Shown here: piece after piece, positions 5,718 to 7,501 of the stretch
Position numbering within the stretch: the first letter of the stretch is position 1
How the letters are laid out: each line of letters begins with the position of its first letter
Origin: Chitinophagaceae bacterium
Lineage (GTDB): Bacteria; Bacteroidota; Bacteroidia; Chitinophagales; Chitinophagaceae
Direction: 5' to 3'
Assembly: GCA_025455245.1 (NCBI GenBank)
Contig: JALOMX010000349.1
Location: forward strand, 1 to 7,501
Length of the DNA stretch: 7,501 nt
The notes under the pieces: model-generated
The model's database searches: none
The model's input: the letters and a program-made list of their open reading frames with translations, nothing else
What the model was told of the DNA's origin: nothing
Position numbers and translations under genes: made by a program

Positions 5718-7501
5718 ATGGGAAAAATTATTGGTATAGACCTTGGTACTACCAACAGTTGCGTAGCCGTAATGGAAGGAAACGAACCGGTGGTGATAGC
5801 CAATGAAGAGGGCCGTCGTACAACGCCTTCGATTGTAGCTTTTCTGAAAAATGGCGAGCGTAAGGTAGGAGACCCTGCCAAGCGTCAGGCCATTACAAAC
5901 CCGCATAACACCATCATGAGTGTGAAGCGCTTTATGGGTCGTCGTCATGATGAAGTTGGCGAAGAAATGAGCCATTGGAGCTATAAAGTGGTAAAAGGTG
6001 ACAACAACACTGTACGGGTTCAGATTGATGACCGTATGTATACACCGCAGGAAATCAGCGCCATGGTGCTTCAGAAAATGAAGAAAACTGCGGAAGATTA
6101 CCTGGGACAGGAAGTAACCGATGCTGTTATTACAGTGCCCGCATACTTTAATGATGCTCAGCGTCAGGCTACCAAAGAAGCCGGTGAAATTGCGGGATTG
6201 AATGTTCGTCGTATTGTAAACGAACCCACCGCTGCCGCCCTTGCCTATGGTCTTGATAAAAAGCATGCCGATCAGAAGATCGCCGTTTTCGACCTTGGTG
6301 GCGGTACTTTCGACATCTCTATCCTTGAATTGGGTGATGGAGTATTTGAAGTAAAGAGTACAAATGGAGATACCCACCTTGGTGGTGACGATTTTGATAA
6401 AGTGATCATGGACTGGCTTGCCGATGAATTTAAAGCTCAGGAAGCCATAGACCTTCGCAAAGATCCGATGGCACTTCAGCGCCTGAAGGAAGCTGCCGAA
6501 AAGGCAAAGATTGAACTGAGTTCTTCTGCAGAAACGGAAATAAACCTCCCGTATATCACTGCAGTTGACGGAGTTCCCAAGCACCTTGTTTTAAAGCTCA
6601 CCCGTGCAAAGTTTGAGCAGCTCGCCGACAATCTGTTCGCCCGTTGCTTAAAGCCCTGTGAAGCTGCTTTGAAAGATGCAGGCTACTCAACATCTCAGAT
6701 CGATGAGGTCATCCTCGTGGGTGGTTCAACCCGTATTCCGAAAGTTCAGGAAATTGTAGAAAAGTTTTTTGGTAAAAAGCCAAATCGTGGTGTAAACCCC
6801 GATGAAGTGGTTGCAGTGGGTGCTGCCATTCAGGGAGCTGTTTTAACCGGTGAAGTAAAAGACGTATTGCTCCTTGACGTAACCCCGCTAACACTTGGTA
6901 TCGAAACACTTGGTGGTGTAATGACACCGCTGATTCCATCGAATACGACCATTCCTACCAAGAAGAGTGAAGTATTCAGCACAGCGGCAGATAATCAACC
7001 CGGTGTTGAAATCCATGTTCTTCAGGGCGAACGTACCCGTGCCAATGACAACAAGAGCCTTGGTCGCTTCCAGTTGACCGATATTCCGCCGGCTCCGCGT
7101 GGTGTTCCGCAGATCGAAGTGACTTTCGACATTGATGCCAATGGTATCCTGCATGTAAGTGCAAAAGATAAAGGCACAGGTAAAGAGCAGAAGATCCGCA
7201 TTGAAGCGGGCAGCGGCTTAAGCAAGGATGAAATTGAAAAGATGAAGAATGAGGCTAAAGCCAACGAAGAAGCCGACAAGGCCGAACGCGAAAGGATTGA
7301 AAAGATCAACAGTGCCGACAGCCTGATCTTCCAGACTGAAAAGCAACTGAAGGACTACGGCGACAAAGTACCTGCCGATAAGAAAGCTCCGATTGAAAGC
7401 GCCCTCGCCGAACTGAAGGAAGCCCACAAATCACAGGACGTTGCACGCATTGACGCAGCCATGACCAAACTGAACGAAGCATGGACTGCAGCCAGCCAGG
7501 A
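5718..7501 (+). CDS. dnaK: Chaperone DnaK (Hsp70), C-terminal end beyond the window
   Basis: The cytoplasmic ATP-driven chaperone that binds exposed hydrophobic segments with DnaJ and GrpE. The ATP domain shows [10 protein letters not shown] (5-14), catalytic K70 in [14 protein letters not shown] (140-144), [11 protein letters not shown] (from 168), DLGGGTFD (192-199) and [10 protein letters not shown]. The interdomain linker VLLLDVTP starts at residue 383. The beta substrate-binding domain (TPLTLGIET to about 500) and most of the helical lid follow. The window ends after 594 complete codons, so about 40-50 residues, including the usual acidic tail, are missing. No changes in key residues are seen. 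The ATG at 5718 gives the canonical N-terminus [10 protein letters not shown]. The gene stands divergently from the M19 gene with 177 bases between the latter's closing stop (5541) and the dnaK start. A long reading frame on the opposite strand (5643-6584) is a shadow of codon bias and not a gene. Confidence 0.99.
   Translation, partial: MGKIIGIDLGTTNSCVAVMEGNEPVVIANEEGRRTTPSIVAFLKNGERKVGDPAKRQAITNPHNTIMSVKRFMGRRHDEVGEEMSHWSYKVVKGDNNTVRVQIDDRMYTPQEISAMVLQKMKKTAEDYLGQEVTDAVITVPAYFNDAQRQATKEAGEIAGLNVRRIVNEPTAAALAYGLDKKHADQKIAVFDLGGGTFDISILELGDGVFEVKSTNGDTHLGGDDFDKVIMDWLADEFKAQEAIDLRKDPMALQRLKEAAEKAKIELSSSAETEINLPYITAVDGVPKHLVLKLTRAKFEQLADNLFARCLKPCEAALKDAGYSTSQIDEVILVGGSTRIPKVQEIVEKFFGKKPNRGVNPDEVVAVGAAIQGAVLTGEVKDVLLLDVTPLTLGIETLGGVMTPLIPSNTTIPTKKSEVFSTAADNQPGVEIHVLQGERTRANDNKSLGRFQLTDIPPAPRGVPQIEVTFDIDANGILHVSAKDKGTGKEQKIRIEAGSGLSKDEIEKMKNEAKANEEADKAERERIEKINSADSLIFQTEKQLKDYGDKVPADKKAPIESALAELKEAHKSQDVARIDAAMTKLNEAWTAASQ

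Noticed and set aside
5643..6584. A 313-codon minus-strand open frame opposite dnaK
   Set aside because: It lies wholly antisense to an unmistakable dnaK coding region and the translated product has no recognisable domain. Long antisense frames opposite hsp70 genes are a well-known by-product of codon bias.

Overview
The window comes from a member of the Bacteroidota. Every protein resembles that phylum's version of its family, ribosome-binding sites are essentially absent, leaders are A+T-rich, and the few promoter-like sites fit the TTG / TAnnTTTG pattern. The finer lineage (Chitinophaga- or Saprospira-like) is a guess. The content is mostly housekeeping or conserved genes. I see no CRISPR, mobile element, tRNA, rRNA or defence-type island, and no gene-free stretch longer than 300 bases.

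Layout: (1) Positions 1-1656, minus strand: an exported zinc aminopeptidase of family M1, cut by the left window edge. (2) 1775-2347, minus: a small HupE/UreJ-type membrane protein, co-directional with and upstream of the M1 gene. (3) 2407-2790, plus: a small exported DUF6702 protein, divergent from HupE across a 59-base gap. (4) 2824-4053, plus: a LolC/LolE/FtsX-type ABC permease starting at TTG, probably co-transcribed with DUF6702. (5) 4050-5339 with an open extension to 5540, minus: an M19-type (membrane dipeptidase) metallohydrolase convergent with the permease; the two stop codons share the bases TTAA. Its 5' end is abnormal. (6) 5541-5717: a divergent intergenic region rich in short palindromes. 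(7) 5718-7501, plus: dnaK, cut by the right edge after 594 codons.

How they may work together: M1, HupE and DUF6702 look like a neighbourhood of envelope proteins (metallopeptidase, possible metal-transport membrane protein, small exported partner). This is an inference from adjacency and family character. The permease would belong to a lipoprotein-releasing or related exporter whose ATPase lies elsewhere. DnaK is the general Hsp70 chaperone and has no evident functional link to its neighbours.

The most noteworthy anomaly is the M19 gene. The frame continues about 67 codons upstream of the first usable start with protein-like sequence, then meets a TGA. No ATG, GTG or TTG lies in that extension, and the N-terminal HxD metal-binding motif of the family is missing.
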